From Veillonella caviae (GTDB taxonomy: Bacteria; Bacillota; Negativicutes; Veillonellales; Veillonellaceae): a DNA stretch of 55,830 nucleotides. The stretch lies in contig NZ_RQUY01000013.1 of the NCBI RefSeq assembly GCF_003992125.1, forward strand, positions 1 through 55,830, written 5' to 3'. The translations under genes and the position numbers were made by a program. The notes under the pieces are model-generated. The model did no database searches, was not told the origin of the DNA, and worked only from the letters and a program-made list of their open reading frames with translations. This document shows, in pieces, positions 31,227 through 41,098 of this stretch. How positions within the stretch are numbered: position 1 is the stretch's first letter; the number at the start of each line of letters is the position of its first letter.

Positions 31227-33784
31227 TGGCAAATAAAGTATTAGAAATGGCCATAGCTATCAAGGGGCAACTTGATGGGAGCTTATCTAGTTCCGTCTCT
31301 CAAGCGGTGAGTCAAACAAAAGACTTGACGCGTCAAATTAGTGCGGCTAATAAGGAACTCAAGCAGGTACAAAAAAGCTTTGCTAAAGCGACAGGCTTTG
31401 AAAAGGTTAACTTGCAGGCGGATATTCTTAAGCGAGAACAGGAAATTAACGATGTTATCGCTAAACGGTCCGACTTACTAGAGAAAGTCAATGCTAAGCA
31501 AGAAGCCTCGTCAAAGTTACAGCGGAGCGCGGGGCGGCTAAAAACCGCGGCAGCGGGTACCGCTATAGCGGCGGCCCCGATTGCGTTAGCGGTTAAGGAA
31601 GCTATGAGCTATGAAAGCGTTACGGCCGATGTTCGTAAAACTGTTGATTTCGATACCCCCGAGGGGTTTAATCAGATGAAACAGGATATTATCACCATGT
31701 CGCAGCAATTACCAATGTCTGCCGAGGGTATTGCTAAGATCGTAGCAGCGGGCGGCCAAGCAGGTATTGCCGCTAAGGATCTTAAGCAATTTGCCGAGGG
31801 TGCGGTTAAAATGGGCATTGCATTTGATATTTCTGCCGATGAGGCGGGGACAATGATGGCGCAGTGGCGCACTGCCTTTGGGATGAATCAAGACCAAGTA
31901 ACGACATTGGCCGACCAAATCAACTACCTATCAAATACTACATCTGCGGGTAGCGGTCCTATTTCAGATATCGTTACTCGAATTGGGCCATTGGCATCTA
32001 CGGCTGGATTGTCTGCAGGGCAAGTAGCCGCTTTAGGTGCCTCTATCGCGGGTACTGGCACATCGTCGGAAATCGCGGCTACGGGCATCAAGAACATGAT
32101 GCTTGCGTTAACGGCAGGAAGCGTAGCGACGAAAGCGCAAGCCGGGGCTTTTGAAAAGCTAGGGCTTAATGCGACCGATATGGCTAACCGAATGCAAACC
32201 GATGCGCAAGGCGCGATTATTGATGTCTTGCAACGAATTCGGGAACTTCCGGAAGCAGAACAGTCCGCAACGATGACGAAACTCTTCGGCAAGGAATCAG
32301 TAGGTGCAATCGCCCCTCTTTTAACGCAATTAGATGGGTTAAAGGATAACTTTAACAAAGTAGGCGACGCGACACAGTACGCGGGGTCCATGGAGAAAGA
32401 GTACCAAGCAAGGTCGGCCACTACAGAAAACCAATTGCAATTGACCAAGAATAATATAACAGCATTGGCTGTTAATCTCGGGTCGGCTTTATTGCCGGCA
32501 GTCAATAGCATCTTGAGTACCGTGGCATCAGTAGCTGGCGCTTTTGCTGCATGGGCAGGAGAACATCCTACACTTATCGCAGGTATTGTAGGTGTTACGG
32601 CAGCTATAGCGGGATTGGTGGTAACGGCTTTGACGATTAATACGATCGTGGCAGCTGTGCAAAATGTCCGTGCGGCTTATGCACTTATGAAAGTAACACT
32701 TGACGCGGTTAAGGTGAGCTAATTGGCAGCTAATGCGGCGGCAATGGCTAATCCATATGTACTCATTGCGGTAGCAGTTATCGCCTTGGTGGCAGCATTA
32801 GTGTACTTATGGAATACGAACGAGGGGTTCCGTAGTGCTATCATCGGCGCATGGGAAGCGATTAAATCGGGTATATCGACAGCTATTAGTGCGGTAGTAG
32901 CATTTGTTACAGCGGGGTTTAATTTACTCGTGGCAGGTATCAAGGCTTACATTAATTTCTGGTTAAATCTTCCTCAAAATATCGCATTCGCTATTGGCTT
33001 TATTTTTGGCGTTATCAGCCAATTACCGAGCCTTATCGGGGCGGCTATTGACGCATCTGTTAATTTTATTATGAATTTACCAACGGCTATAGCAACAGCA
33101 GGCAGCGAATTCCTCGAACTCATGAGTGCTTGGCTTAGTAGTGCCTATGCTACGGCAGTATCCATGATTAGTAACCTGGTAACAGGGGTGTATAACTTCT
33201 TGCTTAACTTACCGGAATATTGCGCTGAAGCGGGTACTGCTTTTGTGGCTGCAGCGGAACAGTGGGCTAGTGATGCATATAACGCAGTTCTTGAATGGGT
33301 CAACCAAATCCCTAGTGCGGTATCTAACGCGATTAGCGGTGCGTGGGAATCCATTAAAGGAGCTTTTAGTGGTGGCTTCAATGTAGGCGTAAGTGTAGCT
33401 GGTGGGGCAGAACCTCATGCTAACGGCGGTGTGTTTACTCGACCTCACTTAGGATTAGTCGCCGAAGCAGGCTACCCGGAAGTTATTATCCCAATTAATG
33501 GGAGTCAAAATGCTATGAACTTATGGCAAACAGCAGGGCAAATGCTAGGTGTGAACAGTACATTAGCCCCTGTAGTGAGTGGACCTACGGCCCCTAGTAT
33601 AGCAAGTCCTATGGGCGGATGGTCTGGCGGTGGCGATGTGAATGTTACATTTGCTCCGCAAATTACGGTGCAGGGTAATGCAAGTCAGTCTGATATTGCG
33701 GCAGCACTTGACGCTAAAATGAGAGAATTTGAAGCTATGATGCAACGTTATACATCCAATCAACGGAGGTTAAGCTATGACTAA
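31226..33784 (+). pseudogene. Tape measure protein interrupted by an in-frame TAA
   Basis: 853 codons in one frame, but codon 499 (32720-32722) is TAA, followed at once by TTG. The first part has coiled-coil and tape-measure core motifs (VTADVRKTVDFDTPEGFNQM, AGLSAGQVAALGASIAGTG). The second begins with the usual hydrophobic stretch and LVYLWNTNEGFRSAIIGAWE, then ends in the typical VAEAGYPEVIIPINGSQ region. AAGGTGAG lies 5 nt before the TTG, so re-initiation could make the second part as a separate protein. A Gln CAA-to-TAA change is equally likely. Confidence 0.85.
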
Positions 33785-33980
33785 CTACATGACCATACAA
33801 GGCGATATGTGGGATTATATAGCCTACAAAGTATACGGCAACGAAAAGTACATCAAGTTACTCATGGATGCTAATCAGGAATACCGCGATTATGCGGTAT
33901 TTCCACAAGGTATTTGGCTAGTATGCCCTGATATTCCAGTAGAAAATGGGCCCACGTATCTTCCGCCATGGAGGCAGTAA
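33777..33980 (+). CDS. Tail protein X (LysM-like)
   Basis: 67 residues: MTIQGDMWDYIAYKVYGNEK and GIWLVCPDIP match the P2 GpX/LysM-like family. It sits at the tip of the tube with the hub. It overlaps tape measure and hub genes. Confidence 0.85.
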   Translation: MTNYMTIQGDMWDYIAYKVYGNEKYIKLLMDANQEYRDYAVFPQGIWLVCPDIPVENGPTYLPPWRQ

Positions 33981-35140
33981 TGAGTACGTTATCGATGAAA
34001 ATTAAAAAGGTAGAGGAGTGGAAGAAAAAACTCACTCCCGAAACCAAACTATCTAGGCGAGCTTGGATGGATGTTGGGTATCAGCATTATGGAACGAAAG
34101 AGCAAAAGGATATTACCGATGCTGTTGATAAGTTCCTTATATCTGCTACTTACACCGATAACATGTCGGGGACAGTAGATGACCTGTCAATCTCATTAGA
34201 GGATAGGGGTAACCTATGGATTAATGACTGGTATCCGAGCCACGGCTCGTTTATCGATATTACGATGAATTCTCTAAACTGGAACACCTTAAGTGACGGG
34301 CAAGTGGCCCTTCACGTTGGGAAGTTCCAGCTTGATGAGATTGAGTCGTCGAGCCCGCCTAATACGGTAACGCTAAAAGCGGTAGCCTTGGAAGGTAATT
34401 CAAGCCTTCGGGAAACGAAAGTCAATAAGACTTGGGATAAGACTTCTGTTAAAGCGATTGCTACCGATATAGCGATTCGAAATAATATGACACTATACTG
34501 GGACTGCGATACAGACCCCTCGATTGATCATTCCGAACAGTCTGCGGAGTCTGATTTAGCATACCTACAAAAGGTCTGCAAAGATGTGGGCTTTGCGGTC
34601 AAAGCTAGTGTCGACCAATTATTTGTACTCGATGTGTACAAGTATGATAACCAAAAGGAACAGATTATTATTCGCCGTCCTGGCGGACAGTATAAGGCGC
34701 TTACCGAAGAGGAAGCTAAGACAATGCTTGTCGTGCCTAGTCTAATTAGCTATAAGCTGAATAGTAAGACGCGGAACATATATCGTGCTTGCCATGTGCG
34801 GCACAAGCAAGGGAAGTCTAAGGAGCTCATAGAAGCGACTTTTGAAGCCCCCGATTTAAAGGATAAGACATACTTATCTGTTCTTGAGGTTGATGAACAA
34901 TGTGAAACCCAAGCCGAGGCGGAACGCCTGGCCCGTAAGAAATTAAGAGAAGCCAATTCGGAAGCGATGACGGCTTCTTTTTCTATGCCGGGCAATATCA
35001 TGCTTATGGCAGGCGAGGTTGTCCGCCTCGAAGGCTTTGGCGCTTTTGATGGTAACTACTTGCTAACGAAAGCTACTCATACCTTATCGAGCTCGTATAC
35101 TACGAGCATTGACCTTAGGAGGTGTTTAATTGGATATTAA
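33980..35140 (+). CDS. Baseplate hub (GpD, late control protein D)
   Basis: 386 residues from ATG 33980, behind GGAGGC. RRAWMDVGYQHYGTKEQKDI, DRGNLWINDWYPSHGSFIDI and the C-terminal LMAGEVVRLEGFGAFDGNYL are typical of the P2 D/Mu gp44 hub. It joins the tube end to the spike. Confidence 0.88.
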   Translation: MSTLSMKIKKVEEWKKKLTPETKLSRRAWMDVGYQHYGTKEQKDITDAVDKFLISATYTDNMSGTVDDLSISLEDRGNLWINDWYPSHGSFIDITMNSLNWNTLSDGQVALHVGKFQLDEIESSSPPNTVTLKAVALEGNSSLRETKVNKTWDKTSVKAIATDIAIRNNMTLYWDCDTDPSIDHSEQSAESDLAYLQKVCKDVGFAVKASVDQLFVLDVYKYDNQKEQIIIRRPGGQYKALTEEEAKTMLVVPSLISYKLNSKTRNIYRACHVRHKQGKSKELIEATFEAPDLKDKTYLSVLEVDEQCETQAEAERLARKKLREANSEAMTASFSMPGNIMLMAGEVVRLEGFGAFDGNYLLTKATHTLSSSYTTSIDLRRCLIGY

Positions 35141-35597
35141 CCAGCTATTAAGAGCTCTATCGGAAATTATATTCATTGGACAGGTATCGTCCTTAAATGC
35201 GTCCGAGGGTATGGCTACAGTAACGCGCTCTGATAGAGATGATAAGGTATCTGCCCCGTTGCATGTTATTAATCGGGGCAGTCAATCGACTAAAGATTAT
35301 TGGATGCCAGCTATCGATGATCAAGTCCTTTGTATTATGCTTCCAAATAAAAACGGCAACGGGTTCAACGAGGGCTTTATTATTGGTAGCTTTTTTAGTA
35401 TCGAAGACGCACCCCCAGGGGGCGCAGGTGCAGCGGCGCGAGTGTTAGATACGCCAGGAGATATGACCCTCAATGTAGGCGGTAATTTGATGATTAATGC
35501 TAGCGGTGGTGATGTCATCGTTAACGGCATTTCTCTTGTCAATCACGTTCACGGGGGTGTAATCCCAGGTGGTGCTACGACTAGCGTGCCAGAATAG
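35130..35597 (+). CDS. Baseplate assembly protein V (spike)
   Basis: 155 residues from TTG after TAGGAGG. OB-like N-terminus (FIGQVSSLNASEGMATVTRS), DQVLCIMLPNKNGNGFNEGF and a glycine-rich beta C-terminus (LNVGGNLMINASGGDVIVNG) are typical of GpV spikes. It pierces the cell surface. Confidence 0.85.
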   Translation: MDINQLLRALSEIIFIGQVSSLNASEGMATVTRSDRDDKVSAPLHVINRGSQSTKDYWMPAIDDQVLCIMLPNKNGNGFNEGFIIGSFFSIEDAPPGGAGAAARVLDTPGDMTLNVGGNLMINASGGDVIVNGISLVNHVHGGVIPGGATTSVPE

Positions 35598-35605
35598 GAG
35601 GCTCG

Positions 35606-36082
35606 ATGTATATCGGATACTTGGCGGATATAGTGTTCTATACCGCATTTAACAATGTAATCACGCCTTCCGAGTATTCAAGAACCGGTTCGGGCAGATG
35701 GGAAGAACATTCCCTTATGCACACCAAACCTGTTCTTCAATTTACGGGGCCGGGGCTTACCCATTTATCGTTTAAGATTCTCGTGTCTAAGTCGCTAGGG
35801 CAGAGCCCCGAATCCATCTTGCGACGACTACGCGATTATCGCGATAACGGGGCCGTAGTACCCTTTATATTGGGTGGCAAACCTGTTAGTCAAAATTACT
35901 TCATTATCGAGTCGCTAGAGGAAAACGGGCAGTATTTTGATGCCTATGGCAAGCTTATGTCGGTCGAGATATCTCTCGCGTTACGGGAATACGACGACAC
36001 GAATAAGGTTGAAGAGCAGTCCCTGCTCAATTCTACTGGTAAAAAATTTAATGCGATTAATTCGATATTGAGGTGGGTGTAG
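35606..36082 (+). CDS. P2 GpU-like tail protein
   Basis: 158 residues: TGSGRWEEHSLMHTKPVLQF, FTGPGLTHLSFKILVSKSLG and GYFIIESLEENG-like FIIESLEENGQYFDAYGKL fit the GpU family, which caps or completes the tail. Position among baseplate genes agrees. Confidence 0.75.
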   Translation: MYIGYLADIVFYTAFNNVITPSEYSRTGSGRWEEHSLMHTKPVLQFTGPGLTHLSFKILVSKSLGQSPESILRRLRDYRDNGAVVPFILGGKPVSQNYFIIESLEENGQYFDAYGKLMSVEISLALREYDDTNKVEEQSLLNSTGKKFNAINSILRWV

Positions 36083-36391
36083 ATGGCGACATATGAAATT
36101 AACTCTGCATTGACGTACCCAATATCATTGGCGCCAGATACGGAGTTAGCAGAAATTTTGCAGAATGTGCAAACAATTATATCTACTATGAAAGGAACTA
36201 TCCCTCTTGACCGAGAGTTCGGAATTGACGGACGGGTCATTGACTTGCCTATGCATGTGGCACAGGCCAAGTTATCCAACGAAATATTCCAAGCTATTAA
36301 GCACTATGAACCGAGAGTCACGATTGAGGATATCTCTTTCACAGCCACCCTAGAAGGTCGACTTGTTCCGAAAGTGAAGGTGAGTGTATGA
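36083..36391 (+). CDS. Baseplate wedge protein (gp25/GpW-like)
   Basis: 102 residues. IISTMKGTIPLDREFGIDGR and YEPRVTIEDISFTATLEGR are the gp25-type lysozyme-like fold without catalytic function. It starts at the stop of the GpU gene and overlaps the J gene by 4 bases. Confidence 0.88.
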   Translation: MATYEINSALTYPISLAPDTELAEILQNVQTIISTMKGTIPLDREFGIDGRVIDLPMHVAQAKLSNEIFQAIKHYEPRVTIEDISFTATLEGRLVPKVKVSV

Positions 36392-37506
36392 AATTATCTG
36401 ATTTGCCGGATATCGAATTTGTCTCGTCCGATGCAGAAGAGGTCAAAGGTTGGGTATTGGCAAAGTATAAGGAAGTCGTGGGGCGAACACCTGCACAGGG
36501 TGACCCTTCACGGCTCTTTTGTTTATTTATGGCTGAGGTATTTATTCGGCTATTGAACGATATCAATTACACCGGTAAGCAGAACTTACTTAAGTATGCA
36601 CTAGGCGATAACCTGGACCACATCGGCGCGTTAACAAGTGTCGACCGAATCCAAGCAAAATCGGCCACTACAACACTAAAGGCCACATTGTCTGCTAAGC
36701 GCAGCCAAGAAACTGTAATTGATGCGGGTACACGGGTAGCATCCGACTCCGGACTGTATTTTACTACTGACGAGGACCTGATTATTCCGGCGGGAGAGCT
36801 TATAGGTGTTGTAAAAGCGACTTGCACAGAATCCGGGGCGGAAGGAAATAATTTCTTGCCCGGCGAGATAGCGACCGTTATCGACCCAGTTGCCTATGTA
36901 GACTCGATAGCTAATATCACTACGAGTGGCGGCGGCAGTGGGATAGAGGACGACGAAGCATTCCGTGACCGCATCCACGAGGCTCCTGAAAGCTTTAGCG
37001 TGGCAGGTCCTGAAGGCGCCTATCGGTTCTTCGCTAAATCGGTCAACGCGTCCATTATCGATGTGGGGATTAATTCACCGGAGCCGGGGGTAGTTGATAT
37101 CTACCCGCTGCTTGAAAACGGAGAGCTACCAGGGGAAGAAATTCTTACACAAGTTAAGGATTATCTGTCCGACGAGAAACGGAGACCTCTTACAGATAAG
37201 CTATCCGTCAAAGCGCCTAAGGCGATTAATTATGAGATTGATGTCACGTATTACATCGATAAAGAAGCGGATACATCGACTGTACAATCTAATGTGACTA
37301 AAGCGGTTACCGCTTATGAGCTATGGCAAAAATCAGTTATCGGTCGAGATATTAATCCGTCTAAATTAATTACTTTGGTGATGGAAGTCGCTGGGGTTAA
37401 GCGGGTCGTTGTTACCGCTCCTGAATTTACGGTAGTGGATACGGATACGAGCGTAGCAGTTGCTAGCTTTAAATCCGTGAAAATGGCGGGGAGTGAGGAC
37501 GAGTGA
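36388..37506 (+). CDS. Baseplate protein J
   Basis: 372 residues of the P2 J/Mu gp47 type: LLKYALGDNLDHIGALTSVD, GTRVASDSGLYFTTDEDL, GGGSGIEDDEAFRDRIHEAP and NPSKLITLVMEVAGVKRVV. It forms the outer baseplate wedge with W and I. Confidence 0.9.
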   Translation: MKLSDLPDIEFVSSDAEEVKGWVLAKYKEVVGRTPAQGDPSRLFCLFMAEVFIRLLNDINYTGKQNLLKYALGDNLDHIGALTSVDRIQAKSATTTLKATLSAKRSQETVIDAGTRVASDSGLYFTTDEDLIIPAGELIGVVKATCTESGAEGNNFLPGEIATVIDPVAYVDSIANITTSGGGSGIEDDEAFRDRIHEAPESFSVAGPEGAYRFFAKSVNASIIDVGINSPEPGVVDIYPLLENGELPGEEILTQVKDYLSDEKRRPLTDKLSVKAPKAINYEIDVTYYIDKEADTSTVQSNVTKAVTAYELWQKSVIGRDINPSKLITLVMEVAGVKRVVVTAPEFTVVDTDTSVAVASFKSVKMAGSEDE

Positions 37507-38159
37507 TACACGATAAGGATTATCGCATTGCGAATCAGCTTACTCCATCAATTGAAAAGGAGCCAATTATTTCGTTGGCCAAAACTTTTGATGCGTTTAT
37601 GGTGAATAGAATTGACACCTCAGTACTTCTCTTGTGGGGCGGCATTGATACGGCTAAAGAATCTGTATTGGACCATCTTGCATACCATCTTCATGTCGAT
37701 GAATATGACACGTCATATCCTATCGACGTGAAGCGCCGAATGGTCGAGCAGTCCATTCCTATTCATAAGCATAAGGGCACGCCTTTTGCAGTTAAAGCTG
37801 CTATTGCTACTGTATATGAAAGTGGACAGCTTGAGGAGTGGTTTAGCTATGGTGGCGCCCCGTATCGTTTCCGCGTATCGGGAATTACAGCTCCGCTTAC
37901 CGGGGTGGCCGATATTAATCGCCTAGTATCCTTAATTAACGCTACTAAGAATAAACGATCGTGGCTAGATTACGTACAGTTCAAACGAGATATTCATGTA
38001 ACGGAATATGTGGCGGGGGCGGTAGGAGTGGTGAAATATTTAGTCATTAATAGCGACTTATCGACCTCATTATGTGTCGGAATGACTGAATATGCGAGTG
38101 CAGCTGTTGCGCAAGCGACGACTATTATAATTAATACAACTTTAAATAATGATATTTGA
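37503..38159 (+). CDS. Tail protein I
   Basis: 218 residues. LLLWGGIDTAKESVLDHLAY, KRRMVEQSIPIHKHKGTPFA and WFSYGGAPYRFRV are typical of the P2 I family linking baseplate and fibre. It starts with GTG overlapping J by 4 bases. Confidence 0.85.
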   Translation: MIHDKDYRIANQLTPSIEKEPIISLAKTFDAFMVNRIDTSVLLLWGGIDTAKESVLDHLAYHLHVDEYDTSYPIDVKRRMVEQSIPIHKHKGTPFAVKAAIATVYESGQLEEWFSYGGAPYRFRVSGITAPLTGVADINRLVSLINATKNKRSWLDYVQFKRDIHVTEYVAGAVGVVKYLVINSDLSTSLCVGMTEYASAAVAQATTIIINTTLNNDI

Positions 38160-38174
38160 TGCTAAGGAGGCTAT

Positions 38175-40517
38175 ATGGCAAACTGGTCAGGCTTTGTCCT
38201 TACCGATGTAGGGGCGAAATTACAAGCCAAAATTAATGCGGGTTTAACTACCCTTAAATTTACAAAGTTAGGAATTGGCTCCGGCTCCGGCTCCGGCTCT
38301 ATTAATGCTTTAACTGCTATGGTAAATAAAGTGCAGGATATTAACATCGGCAGTGTTAAGGCAAACAATAATATCGTAACTATCAATTCTACACTAACAA
38401 ATAAAGGCCTGGGCTCCGCATATCAAATGCGAGAACTAGGCCTTTTTGCCACTGATCCTGATGTGGGTGAAATTCTATTCGCTTATATGACGGATAACAC
38501 TCCCGACACAATGCCTGCAGATGGCAGTGCAACAGTTGTTAGTCAGGACATTACATTGAACATTACATTTTCGAATACAGGTAAAGTATCCGCAACGATT
38601 GATACAGGCGCTTTTGTTACACATGAGGATTTAAATACACATAACACCTCAAGCAGTGCACACGCTGATATTAGGCAACTATTTAAAAACTATTTGCCAC
38701 TGACAGGCGGAACATTAACAGGTCGGTTATATGTGAATGACGCCGTTTTTATGGGCACCGAAACAAGCCAATATGGTAACTTTATTGAAAGGTCCAAGGC
38801 GGGTACTATGTATCTAGCTAGTGGTAAAAGTGAAAGTAGTAATCTATCGTGGTTTAACGTCGACGGGTATTTTAAATATACTGATACTGCTGAGATGTGT
38901 GTGATTAAGAGAGATGAGAACTCTAACATTTTGGCAAGAGCCTTTTTGCTGGACCAGGATAATAAAACCCGATTCCCGAATGAAGTATACGCTAATGAAA
39001 AATTGCTCGCGACTAAAGAATATGTTGATGGCAAAAAATGGGGCGCAACAAGCATTACAGACGGAGCTGTAACGCCTAATAAATTAGATAGACCCTATTT
39101 ACCATTAACAGGTGGCGCTGTAACAGGTAAATTGCATGTAAATGACCTTGTTAGCACTGGGAATGACAGCATGCAGTTTAGTAACTTTATTCAAACGAGT
39201 ATGGCCGGCAAAGCATATCTTGCAACAGGTAAAGGTGCTTCGGAGAGTTGGTTTAATATCGACGGATATTTCAACAACCCTGAGCAATCCAATATCAGCG
39301 CTATCAAGCGGAATGCAGATGGGGATATTATCGCAAGAGCTTTTCTCTTGCACGCCGACAATAAAACGTACTTCCCTAATGAGGTGTATTCAAATGAAAA
39401 ATTATTGGCAACAAAGGAGTACGTGGATACCAAGGGTACTAATGATTTGAATGCACACAATACATCTAGTAGTGCACATAGTGATATCCGAACTAAAATC
39501 ACTAATGATATTAATACGCATAACAGCTCAAATAGTGCACATACTGATATCCGCCAAATGTTTAATAACTATTTGCCATTAACAGGTGGCACTGTAACAG
39601 GTCGATTGCATGTAAATGACCTTGTTAGTACGGGTAATGATACTATGCAGTTTAGTAACTTTATTCAAACGAGTATGGCCGGCAAAGCATACTTTGCAAC
39701 AGGGAAAAGTGCGTCTGAAAGTTGGTGCAATTTAGATGCATATTTTAATGATCATAATAATGGGACTATTAGCGCTATTAAGCGAGATTCTAGCGGTAAT
39801 ATCGTAGCAAGAGCATATTTGCTAGATAAAGATAATAAAACTCGGTTCTTTGGTGAGGTGTACTCAAATGGAAAATTGCTAGCCACTAAGGAGTACGTTG
39901 ATACAAAGGGTATTAATGATTTGAATGCACACAATTCATCAAGCAGTGCGCATAACGATATTCGAAATCAATTTAAATCATATTTACCACTGACAGGCGG
40001 AACATTAACAGGTGGATTAAGTATAACCTATGGGAGTGGTAATCCCGTTCACTCAATAAAATCAGGTGGCGGAAGTACTTTTAGAAATCTAGATGTCGGC
40101 AGTGCTCAAAATACTACAAAAGTAGCGCTATCGTGCTTAGAACGCCCGATATGGTACAACGACACAGTTGGAGCAAACGATCTAGCACTGCTTAAGGATT
40201 TGGATTGGAAAAAATTGTACAGCGTAAATCGTGCTGCCTTTGTTATGCCTACCAGCGGAACAGCCCTATGCGATATCCCTAGTAATTGGAAAGAGTTGCA
40301 TATTACATGGATTTGGACTAGTGATACGTATACTATTAACAATGTTGTTGGACATAAATCGTATACCGCCAATATCATTAATGGAGCAATAGCAGACCCA
40401 ATTATATTCGTATTCCCTGATTCCGAAGGGGCTTTGGTGGTTAAAAATAATAAACTGTACGTCATAGATCGGGGCCAGTCTGCTGACGGCGTACCAGTGT
40501 TAGTAATGTGGAGGTAA
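38175..40517 (+). CDS. Tail fibre protein with tandem repeats
   Basis: 780 residues. The N-terminal ~140 residues (WSGFVLTDVGAKLQAKINAG, YQMRELGLFATDPDVGEI) are the P2 H-like baseplate-attachment domain. The shaft holds three modules of about 120-150 residues, each opening with YLPLTGGT/AxTG and closing with LLATKEYVD, and several HNxSSSAHxDIR motifs. Modules two and three are nearly identical over their first 120 bases and start 474 bp apart. A GGCTCC repeat codes for a (GS)4 hinge (38277-38300). The C-terminal 130 residues are unique and likely bind the receptor. Confidence 0.88.
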   Translation: MANWSGFVLTDVGAKLQAKINAGLTTLKFTKLGIGSGSGSGSINALTAMVNKVQDINIGSVKANNNIVTINSTLTNKGLGSAYQMRELGLFATDPDVGEILFAYMTDNTPDTMPADGSATVVSQDITLNITFSNTGKVSATIDTGAFVTHEDLNTHNTSSSAHADIRQLFKNYLPLTGGTLTGRLYVNDAVFMGTETSQYGNFIERSKAGTMYLASGKSESSNLSWFNVDGYFKYTDTAEMCVIKRDENSNILARAFLLDQDNKTRFPNEVYANEKLLATKEYVDGKKWGATSITDGAVTPNKLDRPYLPLTGGAVTGKLHVNDLVSTGNDSMQFSNFIQTSMAGKAYLATGKGASESWFNIDGYFNNPEQSNISAIKRNADGDIIARAFLLHADNKTYFPNEVYSNEKLLATKEYVDTKGTNDLNAHNTSSSAHSDIRTKITNDINTHNSSNSAHTDIRQMFNNYLPLTGGTVTGRLHVNDLVSTGNDTMQFSNFIQTSMAGKAYFATGKSASESWCNLDAYFNDHNNGTISAIKRDSSGNIVARAYLLDKDNKTRFFGEVYSNGKLLATKEYVDTKGINDLNAHNSSSSAHNDIRNQFKSYLPLTGGTLTGGLSITYGSGNPVHSIKSGGGSTFRNLDVGSAQNTTKVALSCLERPIWYNDTVGANDLALLKDLDWKKLYSVNRAAFVMPTSGTALCDIPSNWKELHITWIWTSDTYTINNVVGHKSYTANIINGAIADPIIFVFPDSEGALVVKNNKLYVIDRGQSADGVPVLVMWR

Positions 40518-40519
40518 TG

Positions 40520-40882
40520 ATGAAAATATTTGTAGATAGCCAAGGTAATTGGCAAGAATATCAAGAATGGCATGATGAAGTGGCAATGGACGAACCGGAC
40601 AGATTTACAATTGTCGAGGTGGATGGTTTGCCAAGCAATATGATATCTCCTAAATTTATCAATGGCGAATTTGTTGATGCCTATGTTGAAGTATCCGCAG
40701 AAGAAATACAAGCCAAAGAAGCGGCACAAGTGGCATCAGAATATGAAGCGAAATTCAAGGCCCTTGATGATGAAATCATTAGGGCAGAAGTTATCGATAA
40801 AGATACTGAGTATGCCAATGAGTTACGTCAACAACGCGAGGCACTACAATTAGAATTTATGACAAAACGAGGTAAATTATAA
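40520..40882 (+). CDS. Putative tail fibre accessory protein
   Basis: 120 residues (MKIFVDSQGNWQEYQEWHDE...). A small folded N-terminus is followed by a long charged helix (EEIQAKEAAQVASEYEAKFK). Its position after the fibre gene suggests a fibre assembly or attachment protein. ATG 40520 is preferred over 40517 by spacing from GGAGGT. Confidence 0.6.
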   Translation: MKIFVDSQGNWQEYQEWHDEVAMDEPDRFTIVEVDGLPSNMISPKFINGEFVDAYVEVSAEEIQAKEAAQVASEYEAKFKALDDEIIRAEVIDKDTEYANELRQQREALQLEFMTKRGKL

Positions 40883-41043
40883 TGACAAAACGATGCTTTT
40901 TGTGCGGACGACCTATGGAACGTGTGGAAGGTCGGTTGTATGATACGTGTACAAATAAGAAGTGTATCCGTCATCAACCATTACGTGATGTAAGTAGTAG
41001 TGATGATAATAAAAAAGAGCATACTGAAGACAGTAATCCGTGA
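40882..41043 (+). CDS. Small zinc-ribbon-like protein
   Basis: 53 residues (MTKRCFLCGRPMERVEGRLY...). Two cysteine pairs (CFLC, then C-x5-C) suggest one zinc site, with an acidic tail. It starts within the stop of the previous gene (TAATG). Function unknown. Confidence 0.55.
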   Translation: MTKRCFLCGRPMERVEGRLYDTCTNKKCIRHQPLRDVSSSDDNKKEHTEDSNP

Positions 41044-41054
41044 TTAGCTAGAAT

Positions 41055-41077
41055 GCACCCAATAAGGGTGTTTTTTT
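41055..41077 (+). terminator. Terminator between tail and lysis genes
   Basis: CACCC / GGGTG stem, AATAA loop, T7. It is short, so some read-through into the lysis genes is likely. Confidence 0.65.
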
Positions 41078-41098
41078 ATACTCGAAATGAGGTTGTAA

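Noticed and set aside
40106-40729. 207-codon frame opposite the fibre end
   Set aside because: No ribosome site; overlaps two genes with good start signals; composition is that of a shadow frame.
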